DNA of 64,000 nt from the NCBI GenBank assembly GCA_934047225.1, contig OW204011.1, forward strand, positions 18,240,339-18,304,338, given 5' to 3'. Shown piece by piece: positions 30,356 to 41,343 of the stretch. Position 1 is the stretch's first letter; every line of letters begins with the position of its first letter. The notes under the pieces are model-generated. The model was not told the DNA's origin. It saw nothing but the letters and a program-made list of their open reading frames with translations, and searched no databases. The position numbers were made by a program, and so were the translations under genes. The stretch comes from Ypsolopha sequella. Taxonomy: Eukaryota > Arthropoda > Insecta > Lepidoptera > Ypsolophidae.

Positions 30356-30449
30356 TGTGCTACATGTAGGTAGGTTCACTCTTCAGTCGAGATTATACCG
30401 TTGATCAAGCTCCAGTGTTTTCTTTACTATCCCGTGTACTTATAGACTA
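30356..30449 (+). repeat. Gypsy 3' LTR (94 bp)
   Basis: Matches the 5' LTR except for two bases and is followed by target duplication AAGTT and the continuing 71-bp minisatellite. Between the polyprotein stop and this LTR lies 200 bp of AT-rich 3' UTR with a (TA)n run. Confidence 0.9.
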
Positions 30450-30451
30450 AA

Positions 30452-31304
30452 GTTGATCCAGATACGTTGAAAGTAGCATCAGTGGGAAGCTATTGATGCT
30501 CCGAGACTTAGTTGTTTGTGAAGTTGATCCAGATACGTTGAAAGTAGCATCAGTGGGAAGCCATTGATCCTCCGAGACTAAGTTGTTTGTGAAGTTGATC
30601 CAGATACGTTGAAAGTATCATCAGTGGGAAGCCATTGATGCTCCGAGACTAAGTTGTTTGTGAAGTTGATCCAGATACGTTGAAAGTAGCATCAGTGGGA
30701 AGCCATTGATCCTCCGAGACTAAGTTGTTTGTGAAGTTGATCCAGATACGTTGAAAGTAGCATCAGTGGGAAGCCATTGATGCTCCGAGACTAAATTGTT
30801 TGTGAAGTTGATCCAGATACGTTGAAAGTAGCATCAGTGGGAAGCCATTGATCCTCCGAGACTAAGTTGTTTGTGAAGTTGATCCAGATACGTTGAAAGT
30901 ATCATCAGTGGGAAGCCATTGATGCTCCGAGACTAAGTTGTTTGTGAAGTTGATCCAGATACGTTGAAAGTAGCATCAGTGGGAAGCCATTGATCCTCCG
31001 AGACTAAGTTGTTTGTGAAGTTGATCCAGATACGTTGAAAGTAGCATCAGTGGGAAGCCATTGATGCTCCGAGACTAAGTTGTTTGTGAAGTTGATCCAG
31101 ATACGTTGAAAGTAGCATCAGTGGGAAGCCATTGATGCTCCGAGACTAAGTTGTTTGTGAAGTTGATCCAGATACGTTGAAAGTAGCATCAGTGGGAAGC
31201 CATTGATCCTCCGAGACTAAGTTGTTTGTGAAGTTGATCCAGATACGTTGAAAGTAGCATTAGTGGGAAGCCATTGATCCTCCGAGACTAAGTTGTTTGA
31301 CTTC
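30452..31304. repeat. 71-bp minisatellite, 12 copies, with 284-bp higher-order repeat
   Basis: Twelve units contain 'gttgatccagatacgttgaa' and 'agtgggaagccattgat'. Diagnostic variants (gctcc or cctcc; agcat or atcat) alternate so that units 2-5 and 6-9 are the same four-unit sequence, a 284-bp higher-order repeat. A single unit on the other side of the Gypsy shows that at least part of the array predates that insertion, or that the right flank expanded after it. Confidence 0.93.
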
Positions 31305-31308
31305 CTTC

Positions 31309-31572
31309 GAAAATCACAATATTACAATTATATCTATTAAATAATAACAAACTAAAATTTCAAATCCTCCGTCTATCACCCTTGATCAAAACTATGAACA
31401 CTTTGGATAAGTCACCTTTCAAATAAAAAAAAAAACATTAAAATAGGTTCATCCATTTAAAAGCTAGACAAAAACTAAACAATCGTGAGCAACGTCGCGG
31501 GCAAAAGCTAGTAGCTAAGATCACTTTCGATCAAGTCACCTTTAAAATAAAAGAACTAAATCATAATTGGTT
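31309..31572. other. Dispersed repeat remnants flanking BEL copy 2
   Basis: Contains 'aggttcatccatttaaaagc' and 'cgcgggcaaaagctagt', each resembling 3' termini of common moth repeats (RTE-type LINE and Helitron-like, from memory). The sequence at the BEL insertion site continues past the element at 40141 with 'catccgattgggagctac'. Confidence 0.45.
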
Positions 31573-32025
31573 TGTTAGCGACGGATGCAGCAAAGTTCAA
31601 CTTCACACGCCCTCTGCAGGCAACGAAAAGGAACTAACGAAGATTTAGGGTATGCTAGCGCGGCGTTAACGTACAGACGCAACAAAATGTTTTTCGCGTT
31701 TTTAACATAAAAATAATGATTTTAGAACAAATAAATAAATGTAAATAGATTAGGAATATCATATAGAATTATGGAAAAATATTATATTATGTCTAGTAAT
31801 AAGAATAAATGAATTATGACGAGTTTTCTAGATAGAACCCTTAGACAAGGACGCACATATATGTTAGAAAGAAATAGGTTTAAGATTAGTGCCGTGTGCA
31901 AAACGGCAAGTATAAAAGGCGGGCCTAACCCGCATTTTGTCATTCAGTACTGAGCATTACAAGAAGAATAATAAGAAAAATAAAAGAAGAAAAATCTAAA
32001 AGAAGTTTCAATACAGTCCACTACA
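31573..32025 (+). repeat. BEL copy 2 5' LTR (453 bp)
   Basis: Starts TGTTAGCGACGG and ends CCACTACA, with TATA-like 'ggcaagtataaaaggcggg' about 110 bp before the end, a plausible promoter for the genomic transcript. The internal region starts 'gtttttggaccttcgg'; a TGG five bases in may begin the primer-binding site. Confidence 0.9.
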
Positions 32026-32096
32026 GTTTTTGGACCTTCGGAAGCCGGATCACTGAAGGAAGAATATTTTCGTCGAGAATCAAAATCCCGGGAACA

Positions 32097-33569
32097 ATGC
32101 CGGTCACACGCTCCACGACGTCGAGGGACAAGGATGCAAGAGCTGCCTTGAGGACGACTCACGACCCGCCAACGGCTACCCAAAGTACGACCACCGGTGG
32201 CACTACTGACGTCGAGGCTACAGGCATACTACACTTCGAGAATCCCGCGTCGCCGTCAGACTCCAAGAGGCCCGCACACCCGACCGAGGGTATTGCGAAC
32301 CCCGCACCCCTCACGCTGCTCGCACCCCCCGCGCTGCTCGCACCCTCTGCACCGCCCGCATGCTCCGTGACACCTTCAGCCACTGCAAGCACCGTCAAGG
32401 AAGCCGAAGCTACGAAGCACACCACGACACACGAAGAACGAATCCTACCACCCGCTGGAGCCCACCGTGCACCGTTAGGGAGGAAAGATACCACCGTTGC
32501 AAGATCGACGACGTCATCCCGTAGTCGCAGAAAGCTTGAAGCTGAGGCCAAATACAGATTAGCCATGCAGAAGCTTGAAGAAGAAAAAGCTCGAACGGAA
32601 CTGATAAGGGCACAGGCAGAATTGTTGGCTCTTGATTCAGAAGAAGAACCCGACGAAGTCTTGGAGCTGGAGAAATCAATAAATGTAGAGCGATGGATCG
32701 ACGACACTATGAATAATCAAGAACCCGACATGCCGCAAGAACCTCAACCTTCTATGGGGCCGAAGCCACGTGACCACGTGACAACAGCACCGTTTGAAGA
32801 AATGAGAAGCGACACCAAGAAGAGTGACATACAGATCCTGCCTGATGCAATTTTAGAAGCAACACAGAACAACGCATCACGTCAACCAGTCGCACTCCAC
32901 GCATACACGCAAGATCTACCATCGTTCAGCGGAAACATTGAAGAATGGCTCATATTCAAGAAACAATACAGAGAGACCACAGCCCTGTACTCCAAAACAC
33001 AGAACATGGCAAGGCTGAGGAAGAGCATCACTGGGCCGGCAAGAGAAGCTGTGAAGAGTTTGCTGATGCTAACATCACGACCCGAGGACGTCATCACAGC
33101 ATTAGAACGACGCTTTGGGAAACCCGACGCGATAGTATTAGCCGAGATGGAGAAGATCAAGAAACATGCAGCACTGAACGAGAACCCACGAGACACATGC
33201 ATCTTCGCTAGTCGCGTCAACAACGTCGTGGCGACTATCAAGGCACTTTCAATGCCGCAATATCTCCACTCACCTGAGATGAGCAGAAGCATCATCGAGA
33301 AGCTCACACCTATCACCAAGCACCGATGGTACGACTTCAGAGCGAGGTGCACCGACTATGAAGAACCAGAACTCCTCAAGATCGACCGGTTCCTCAGTAC
33401 GGAAGCAGACCTCTGCAGACCATACACACCAGCGGAAAGTAGAGAAAACCAAGAGCTTCAACAGATCGAACACGCGCTTCGCACAAGCACATCACGTCAA
33501 GGAAGAGAAAGAAGAGACCACTGCTGCAGTGCAAGAAGAGAAAAAGAAGACCTGCATATTTTGCACTGA
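32097..33569 (+). CDS. BEL/Pao Gag (frameshifted at its 3' end)
   Basis: ATG at 32097 starts MPVTRSTTSRDKDA. A Pro/Ala/Thr-rich N-terminus is followed by a long charged helix (about 140-200, 'KLEAEAKYRLAMQKLEEEKA'). The DUF1759-type Gag core then reads 'DLPSFSGNIEEWLIFKKQYR' to 'HRWYDFRARCTDYEE'. Compared with copy 3, one extra A in 'gcggaaagtag' (about 33434) shifts the frame, so residues after about 447 are out of register and the frame ends early at 33569. The true continuation is in the next frame. Confidence 0.88.
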   Translation: MPVTRSTTSRDKDARAALRTTHDPPTATQSTTTGGTTDVEATGILHFENPASPSDSKRPAHPTEGIANPAPLTLLAPPALLAPSAPPACSVTPSATASTVKEAEATKHTTTHEERILPPAGAHRAPLGRKDTTVARSTTSSRSRRKLEAEAKYRLAMQKLEEEKARTELIRAQAELLALDSEEEPDEVLELEKSINVERWIDDTMNNQEPDMPQEPQPSMGPKPRDHVTTAPFEEMRSDTKKSDIQILPDAILEATQNNASRQPVALHAYTQDLPSFSGNIEEWLIFKKQYRETTALYSKTQNMARLRKSITGPAREAVKSLLMLTSRPEDVITALERRFGKPDAIVLAEMEKIKKHAALNENPRDTCIFASRVNNVVATIKALSMPQYLHSPEMSRSIIEKLTPITKHRWYDFRARCTDYEEPELLKIDRFLSTEADLCRPYTPAESRENQELQQIEHALRTSTSRQGRERRDHCCSARREKEDLHILH

Positions 33570-33780
33570 AGAACATTGGTCACACGAATGCAAGAAATTC
33601 ATAGCAGCAGACAATGAGAAAAGATGGAAGATGGCAATGGAAAACAAACTCTGTTTCCGTTGCCTGAGAAAGCGTCACCAAAGAACAAGCTGCCGCAGTC
33701 CACCATGCAAGATCTGCAAGAGAAGCCATCACCTTACTTTGCATAACCCAGAGAAGAAAGAACAAGTCGCGAAACCCTGA
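33435..33780 (+). pseudogene. BEL/Pao nucleocapsid-like zinc fingers
   Basis: In the corrected frame the sequence has 'CIFCTEEHWSHECKKF' and 'CFRCLRKRHQRTSC' followed by 'CKICKRSHHLTLH', the paired knuckles typical of BEL/Pao Gag-Pol. A TGA at 33778-33780 replaces the AGA codon seen in copy 3. Confidence 0.85.
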
Positions 33781-34059
33781 AAACAAAGGGAGAATCCAAA
33801 AGAAGAAAAGAAAACTGAGGAGACCGTCAACACTGCAGTACTGTCCGTCGCAGCGCCACTCACAGCCTATCTCAAGATTATTCCCGTTGAAGTTTACGGA
33901 CCCGAGGGCTCTCAAAAGATACTGGCACTCTTGGACGAGGGATCGACCATCACTATGCTAAACAGTGATGTAGCCAGGAAGATAGGAGTCAGGGGTGAAC
34001 CAGAGAGGCTGAGCATCAGCACCGTGGGCGGCGGTAAAGTCACCACACTCAGTTCCCTA
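33781..34059 (+). pseudogene. BEL/Pao aspartic protease part
   Basis: Contains 'ILALLDEGSTITMLNSDVAR', where D-E-G-S is the family's version of the D-[ST]-G active site, and 'SISTVGGGKVTTLSS'. It is interrupted at the CTAC where the DNA transposon begins; the homologous sequence resumes at 37313 in the same register as copy 3. Confidence 0.85.
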
Positions 34060-37000
34060 CTGCCGTCCAATTCATAACAACCGTAAGTGCATAAAGAAGA
34101 GTTTCGAGAAAAACGCGCGCAAAGTTTTTTTTCTTATTTTTGTTGTCACTCATTAATCGTTTTTATAATTATTTGTTTCATTATTTTGAATGGTAGTGTC
34201 CTACATCTTTTACATACTGACATAATATTTTCCCCCATAATATTAATAGTTTTGTTTAAATTTATAAAATATTCTTTATAAGTAGGAACGATGTAGTTTT
34301 TAAAATAAGTTTCCAACGCATTAGCACCGTAAGTTCCAAGTTACGGTTCTTATACCTGGGAATACTTGAAAAATATAAATAAGGACAGAAATTTCATGTA
34401 AAACAACCTCATAAAACAAGGTAAATTTTTATTAAGGAATTACTAATTTAAATTTTTAAAAATGCTAGTAACAAATCCTTACAATTAATGGTAATATAAT
34501 GTTATTTTATTGCTTGTTGAAATAATTAAGAAAAAATCAACTATACTTTATTTAAAAATGAGACTCTTTTATCGTATTAATAAGGCAGTAGGTTAAACAA
34601 ATTTGAAGGCTTTAATTTTAGTTTGTGCAGTCAAAACTAAAATTTTTCCAAAGTAAATTTAGCTTCTGTTTCTTATCCGATCCGAAAAATCTTTCATTGG
34701 CCTCTGTTTAGTTGATATTTTCTGTTATAATTTTTACTTTGTGCTGTGGATTTTTTTGTGAATAATTAATAAATAAACACTCAAGGACTATTTGTTATAA
34801 TGAAAATGAAGTTTTGACAGCGATTAGACTAAAATTAAAGCCTTCAGAAACTTTTTCGTATTTCTAGAATATTAGTTTTCATTGAATAAATCAACATTAT
34901 CAGCTTCAGAGTTCACTAAGGGCAAATTAAACCAAAAATCTCTTCTGTTGTGAGGCATTAGTGGAACTAATTTGTTAATAATTTCGTTTCTTCTTTCAGC
35001 TGTAATTCCTCTTGGTATTATTTTTGGTATTGCTTTGGGAAATTCTTCACTTTTAAAAATCTTAGTTTGGAGAAAATCTAATGTATTCTCAAACTCGGAA
35101 TCATGATCAGTTTTATATTTCAGGGCATATAATCCCCTTTCGACTCTCACAGCCATTATGTCTTTCAGGTTTGTTCGTTGCTCGTTCTTTCTCAGCTTAT
35201 ATTGAGATGAAAAGTCTTGGTACTCGTAAAAATCCGTAATGCTCATTACTTTAACATGAGTTTTTCTCAAATTTGTAGCCTGAACACACTCTACGTAGTC
35301 CGAAAAGTCATGTACTTTTTTTTTTAGCTTTCATAGCTAATTCTACTTGATGGTGGAATGAATCGGCAGACATAAAAGTGTGCCCTGGCTCAAAGTACTT
35401 AATTGTTATGCTGTCAGCTGCAATTGCATTACTGTTTATAATGTAAACAAGAAAGGACATAAATGCCCAGTTTTTGTTTTGGGCCGCACAATTGTCAAGC
35501 CAGAGCACAATATTTTTAGCATCTCGTTTATATGTTAGAAATGTCTGAATACATTTAAGCCGGCAAGATATACCACATGGCGTTTTCATCGAAAGTTTAT
35601 CTTCGTTTTCATTCTTTTTTCAAATTTTTTTTCAGACAGCAGCTCTCTGTTTTTGTTTAATTGATAAACATCTTTTGGAAGTGACGGCCTGGTTTCAGTA
35701 TCTTCTTTTTGTGTCCCTTGATTTGGTAAAATATTTTGATCAGTTTGAAACACATCGCTTTTTTCCTTCAGTGTAGCTTTTCCAGTTAAACTTTCATTAT
35801 TTTCATTGTGTATTGGATTTTGAATTTTTTTATTTGTTTCTAGAGATGTCTGTTGGTTGCTATTATGTTCTTGTTCTGTATTCTTATATTGTATAGTGTT
35901 TAGTTTTCTAGAAAAATGTGTAGCCCTTTTGTTTGTAGAAGAATTTCCTTTGTAATTTTTTTTGTTTGCTTTTAGCTTTTGACTCGCTCGTTTCGTTTTA
36001 AGTTTTGCTTCTGTGGTACAATTTTTATCTGTGATTGTCTCATTTTCTAAATTGAATTCATCCGAATCAGAGTCCGTGTCTCTGCTGTCATCAGAATTAT
36101 GATAAATATCAACTTCATTATTGTGATTAGCAGACATATCAGTCTTGTCATCATTGAACTCTTCATGACAACATAAATCATTAACAGAATTATCTATATT
36201 ATCATGTTTTAATAAACTGTATTCATAGGATTCTACCAACTGGTGTAAATTTTCATATTCGCTAGAGTGAAATGAGTTAGAACACATCAATCAAGTCAAG
36301 TCCGAGAAAACTGGCATATATTGGTGGATAACTAAACGGTGAGAGGAAACTAAACGGTGACAGCCACCATCTGGTGACAGCCACCATCTGGTCGCAGCGG
36401 GCGAAAGCGGGAGGGTCAAAATCCAAGTCATTTTCGAGATTCTTCCGCGAAAAAGATAATACCCAACAAATAAGTTTGTAAGGAATAAGAGGGGGGGAGG
36501 GGGAACTAATTTGTAATGTACTCTCCACTATGTGGTTATGGGGGGCAGAGGGGATCAAAATTTACGTTATTTTTGCGATAGCTCTTACGGTTTTCGAGAA
36601 AAATGCATGTTTAAAAAAAACTTGCTTATATGCTGAATGACAATAATATCTGAAAGTTCACTCACGATTTCCCGCGTCAAGCTTTCACGAAGAAATAAAA
36701 TTGCCACGTAGATGTGTGACGCACCCTCTCCTCATTGATACTTAGCATCGACCGACTATTTGGTCAATTTATCCCCCGCCCGCAGACCTCCTTCACCCTT
36801 TTATCATCAATAGTTGTACACTTACCTTTTCTAAACGCAGTACAACAGATTAAACCAATCATGAACACCGTAAATGCAGATAAAATGCAGTTACCTTTCT
36901 TATGTGTAGTTTTTCTAACAAAAAAATAATTTCTTTTTTTTTAATTACTGCCGTATAGTTACATACGGTTGTTATGTGTTACAAAACATCAAATTTTATA

Positions 37001-37308
37001 GAAGAATAGCTATTTACGAAACCGTCTTGATACTTACGGTGGTAATGAGTGGGAACCACCAAAAAAAAATTGCTCTTACCTTCCTTATGAAAATTCTATC
37101 TTTGTTTCTATAAAAGTTAGCAAAATTTCATCTAAGACAAGATTGTAGATCTCAAAACGCTGATTCAGAATATATAATTAACTCATTTTTGACAAAACTG
37201 GCACTTACGAAATGAAATGAAATGAAATGAAAAATGTTTATTCACAATTATAAATGTTTATTCAATTTATAATTATAAATATTACGGTTGTTATGATTTG
37301 GGCGGCAG
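34060..37308 (-). mobile_element. DNA transposon nested in BEL copy 2 (4-bp TSD, about 26-bp TIRs)
   Basis: Comparison with the uninterrupted copy 3 defines the insertion exactly: target duplication CCTA (34056-34059 and 37309-37312) and ends CTGCCG...CGGCAG. The terminal repeats match over about 26 bp with two mismatches and end in 'tcataacaaccgtaa'. The 'accgtaagt/acttacggt' motif recurs internally (for example near 34327, 36965 and 37040), as expected for subterminal binding sites. A 4-bp target duplication suggests a Sola-like superfamily, but this is tentative. Confidence 0.85.
34872..36290 (-). pseudogene. Transposase-like protein with 'DNCAAQNKNW' motif, frameshifted
   Basis: From 36290 an Asp/Asn/Lys-rich 234-residue N-terminal segment leads to a frame starting at 35589. 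That frame has paired Cys ('CGISCRLKC'), then 'NIVLWLDNCAAQNKNWAFMS' and 'IKYFEPGHTFMSADSFHHQV'. A frameshift in the poly-A stretch near 35310-35320 is followed by the C-terminal 132 residues ('HVKVMSITDFYEYQDFSSQY', ending 'FNLPLVNSEADNVDLFN'). Proteins with the DNC.AQNKN and GHTFMSADS motifs are common uncharacterised insect proteins (DUF7869-type, from memory). The acids in these motifs would be catalytic candidates. Location in a TIR-bounded element supports a transposase role. Confidence 0.65.
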
Positions 37309-37312
37309 CCTA

Positions 37313-38812
37313 CGAGTCGACTTGAAGATAAGAGGACTTCATCGCAGCGACAAGAGAAACATCACCAACGTGAGAACTATAGAAGACTTGAAGCTGCCAC
37401 TCCAGCAAGTCCAGAAAGAAGATATTGAAGCATGAAAACATCTCAAGAAGATAGAGAAACAAATCACCTTCACACCTGAAGCACCCAAGATGATCATTGG
37501 GCAAGATAACTGGGGTCTTATCGTCAGCAGAAAGATAATCAAAGGAAGACCATCTCAACCTGTCGCCTCAAAGACAAACCTCGGATGGGTACTCCATAGC
37601 GTTCACGCAGGCATCTCCGTTTCAGTTAACTTTGTCAATCACTGCATGGAAGAGAGAAGCGAAGATGAAATAGAGAAAATGATAAGGCATCACTTCAGCA
37701 TCGACGCACTAGGAGTACAACCGAAACTACCAAGCACTGACCCAGAAGAGAAGGCTCTGATGATTCTGAACACAACCACAAGAAGACTTCAAGATGGAAG
37801 ATTTGAAACGGGACTGCTGTGGGCCAGCAAAGAAGAAACACTACCAAACAATCACACCCACGCCCTGAGAAGACTGAAGTCAATAGAAAAGAAGCTGAAC
37901 CAAGACGAAGAAATGAAGACTGAATATCGACAGCAGATCCAACATCTAATTGACAGCGGATACGCCGAAGAAGCCCCTCTACCAAAGGCAGAGAACAAGA
38001 GGACATTCTACTTACCGCACTTCGCCGTAACTCATCCAACAGCAGAAGGGAGAATAGAAAGAGTAGCAACCATTAATTGTCTACAACCGTCCACTCCAGA
38101 TGAAGAGCGCTTCTCAACATGGAAGAAACTACTGAAGACTATGGCAAGAGTTCTCATGTTCATCGACATCTGCAGAAAGAAGAATATCATAATGGCCGCA
38201 CATGAAGACAAGAACTGGAAACCCTATTCCAAAAAAGAGAAGAAGAAAAGGATCTCGCAGCCCAAGAAGATAGAAGAAAAGAAATTTTTACCAATAGACG
38301 AGTCATACATAAGACGAGCAGAAATACTTTTAATAAAGAAGAGCCAAGAAGACTGCTTTAGCGAAGAAATCAATAACCTAAAGAAGAACCAACTATTGAA
38401 GAAATCAAGCAAACTCAGCAGATTCGAAGTCTATTTAGATGAGGAAGAAGTACTCCGAGTCAAAGGCCGCATCGAAAAGGTTACTGGCGTACAAGACACT
38501 GTGAAGAAACCCGCAGTGCTGGAAGGAAGACACAGAATCACACGCCTGATTATGGAAGATTATCATAGACGCTGTTACCACGGAAACCATGCGACGGTGA
38601 TGAATGAACTACGGCAACAATACTACATCACAGGGATGAGATCCAGCATCAGAAAACTGATTCATCAATGCCAGTGGTGCCGTATGAAGAAAAACACACT
38701 GCAGAGACCACCGACGGGAGACCTACCAGGAGAACGACTACAACATCATCGACGACCATTTACATACGCCGCTGTCGACTACTTTGGGCCAATGAAGATC
38801 ACCATAGGCTGA
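37313..38812 (+). pseudogene. BEL/Pao Pol of copy 2 with in-frame RT deletion
   Basis: After 'RVDLKIRGLHRSDKRNITNV' a TGA (near 37433, TGC in copy 3) precedes a frame that is open from 37490. It continues through the RT N-terminal region to 'LPHFAVTHPTAEG', where copy 3 instead enters the RT palm. Here it jumps to 'RIERVATINCLQPSTPDEER', a segment that lies beyond RNase H in copy 1. The integrase HHCC domain follows ('DYHRRCYHGNHATVMNELRQ', 'HQCQWCRMKK') and the first catalytic Asp ('AAVDYFGPMKI'). A TGA at 38810-38812 replaces CGA. The deletion keeps the frame. Confidence 0.88.
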
Positions 38813-39523
38813 CGAAATGAAAAACGCTGGGGCGTACTCTTCACTTGCCTCACTACAAAGGCAATACACTTAGAGCTGGCGCAAACACTCAGCACCAGTT
38901 CCATGATCATGGCACTGAGGAGGATGGCATCAACAAGAGGAACACCGGCTACCCTCTACAGCGACAATGGAACTAATTTCGTCGGAGCAGAACGTGAGCT
39001 GAAAGAAGAGTTCGAGAAGATGAAGAAAGAAGACCCAGAGCAGAAGATTCAAGGCCTAGGAATTCGCTGGAAATTCGTACCGCCAGGAGCACCAAACATG
39101 GCAGGAGCATGGGAGCGAATGGTCAGAACAGTCAAGACTGCACTCTACGCTACGCTCAAAGAAAAGGCGCCATCTGAAGAAACACTGCACACACTGCTCA
39201 CTGAGATAGAGCACATGGTTAACTCCAGATCATTGACGAACGTGAGCACCGATCCAGCAGATGAAGAAAGCCTAACGCCAAACCACTTCCTCCTGGGACG
39301 ATCAAACGGAGCACCAGTCATTGGAACATTCGACGACAAAGTAATGATTGGGAAAGCGGACTGGAGAACTGCGCAGCGTCTTGCAGACCACTTTTGGCAC
39401 AGATGGATGAAGGAATACCTCCCAGAACTACTTCTACGTCCCGGAGGCCTCCGACAAGCTACAGCAGTCGCCGAAGGAGACATCGTACTCATCGCGGATG
39501 GAACGCTGCCAAGGAACCTGTGA
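38813..39523 (+). pseudogene. BEL/Pao integrase core and C-terminal part
   Basis: Continues 'RWGVLFTCLTTKAIHLELAQ', then 'TLYSDNGTNFVGAERELKEE' (second Asp) and 'GAPNMAGAWERMVRTVKTAL' (Glu). The conserved BEL/Pao tail 'SLTPNHFLLGRSNGAPVIGT' follows. A stop at 39521-39523 (TGA for CGA) truncates the last about 50 residues before the LTR. Confidence 0.87.
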
Positions 39524-39687
39524 CCTAGAGGAGAAGTAACGAAGACGATACCAGGACCTGACGGAAGAACAAGAATCGTCGAAGTCCGAACAGCTGGCGG
39601 AACATTTAGGAGACCGGTGTCACGGATCATCGTGCTGGTTCCTGCATCGTCGCGACCGAAGGATGTTGCTGCGCACGGCGGGGAGAC

Positions 39688-40140
39688 TGTTAGCGACGGA
39701 TGCAGCAAAGGTCAACTTCACACGCCCTCTGCAGGCAACGAAAAGGAACTAACGAAGATTTAGGGTATGCTAGCGCGGCGTTACCGTACAGACGCAACAA
39801 AATGTTTTTCGCGTTTTTAACATAAAAATAATGATTTTAGAACAAATAAATAAATGTAAATAGATTAGGAATATCATATGGAATTAGGAAAAAATATTAT
39901 ATTATGTCTAGTTATAAGAATAAATAAATTATGACATGTTTTCTAGATAGGACCCTTAGACAAGGACGCACATATATGTTAGAAAGAAATAGGTTTAAGA
40001 TTAGTGCCGTGTGCAAAACGGTAAGTATAAAAGGCGGGCCTAACCCGCATTTTGTCATTCAGTACTGAGCATTACAAGAAGAATAATAAGAAAAATAAAA
40101 GAAGAAAAATCTAAAAGAAGTTTCAATACAGTCCACTACA
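39688..40140 (+). repeat. BEL copy 2 3' LTR (453 bp)
   Basis: Same ends as the 5' LTR and preceded by a purine tract 'ggcggggagac'. Followed by the TGGTT target duplication. Confidence 0.9.
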
Positions 40141-41343
40141 TGGTTCATCCGATTGGGAGCTACGAAGCCGCAGGCAGACACACAGATACACACCCTTGTT
40201 TGCTGAATCCTAGATGTGAGGCGTTTGATTTACACCCGGTGTAGTACCCAAAGGCGAGACCTCAGTGATCTATGCATATTTTTTACTAGGTATTATACAT
40301 TGTTTAAGCTTGCCTAGTGTTTTCTCACTCTAACTGTCTATTCCACGTATGTCTATCACGTTTACAACGAAAGATATAAGTGAGAAGGTAAAAGTGCTAA
40401 CACACCCAAACCCGAGGCGTGCACAATTGCGAGACTCCGCCTCACATTTATGTGTTTAAACATACGGTGTTTGTAAACCGCCTCGGTTTTGAGTGTGTGA
40501 ATACGACTCGGTTTTGGTATTGCCAAAATCACAAAATCGAGACCGCTTCATTTTAAGCTATTGTTGTGTGTAAGAAGACTCGGTTTTGATAATGTCAAAA
40601 GCATAAATATGAGGCCGTCTCTTAATTATGATACGGTTGTATGTTAAGTGTGTACTATTTTCCAACACGCCAAAAGAAACGATTATTTACACCAGTTTGT
40701 TCACAGAACATATTTTTTATTCTTGGAGTTTGTTGCTATTCAAGATTCAACATTCATTTATTTTTATCACATAAATAGTTATTTCAAAAAAGCACTTTAT
40801 CAAGTTAATCATTTCAATTAATAATGTCTAAATTAAAAATGAAATGATATTATGCAAATGTCAGAAATTTATTCAGGAAAAACTGTGCCCGATATAGCAT
40901 TCAACACTTAGCACCCGGACAGCGTACAAAAAAATAAAAAAGTATTCATGAAAATTTAAAAAAATATTTTAAAATATAATTATTTTTAAATATTAGGCAA
41001 TTTATACAAAAAGTATTTTTTTTTTTCGTTAACTATTAGTTTATTAATAACAGTTTGGGGCGGAAAGACATCAATTTTAGAGTACGATAATGTTGTTGCG
41101 AAAACCGGAAATCTACACGTCCATACAAATATTTTTTCCGAAAAATAAATCTATAAGTTAAAAAAAAAACTATTGTTTCATACATTTTGGTCGAGTAGGT
41201 ATGTCACTTTTCTATAGAGCAAATTTTTACTCGCGGTTTGAGGTTTAGTTCCATTGTAAAAGTTATTAGCATAGACGAGTAATATTGCCAGTTTCTGGCT
41301 TTCACAACATCATATTTAATACATTTAAAAAGTGAAACTAGTG
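40141..41343. other. Dispersed-repeat remnant then AT-rich intron; no gene
   Basis: The first 60 bp ('gggagctacgaagccgcagg', 'cagacacacagatacacac') resemble an RTE-type LINE 3' end. From 40400 to 40630 there are four diverged 'gactcggttttg/gcctcggttttg' motifs about 50 bp apart. The remainder is AT-rich with no feature recognised. Confidence 0.45.

Larger units (their letters stand above)
24418..30449 (+). mobile_element. Complete Ty3/Gypsy retrotransposon with 94-bp LTRs
   Basis: The LTRs are 24418-24511 and 30356-30449, and the target duplication is AAGTT at 24413-24417 and 30450-30454. Gag, zinc knuckle, protease, RT, RNase H and integrase follow in Ty3/Gypsy order. A purine-rich tract ('aagagtggagga') precedes the 3' LTR. 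A LINE (27467-28904) is nested before the integrase. Two small frame errors (near 27060 and 29550) are the only others seen. The 5' UTR is about 70 bp. Confidence 0.93.
31573..40140 (+). mobile_element. BEL/Pao retrotransposon copy 2, full-length frame but RT-deleted
   Basis: LTRs of 453 bp (31573-32025 and 39688-40140) and a 5-bp target duplication TGGTT (31568-31572 and 40141-40145) show a complete insertion. Gag, zinc finger, protease and integrase are recognisable. The RT core and most of RNase H are missing through an in-frame deletion near 38046. A DNA transposon (34060-37308) is inserted after the protease. The two LTRs differ at roughly ten positions by eye. It is therefore non-autonomous and also broken by several point changes. 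Confidence 0.93.

Noticed and set aside
32159..32707. 182-codon minus-strand frame, repeated at 60434-60982
   Set aside because: Antisense shadow of the G+C-rich N-terminal part of BEL Gag; it is duplicated only because the element is.
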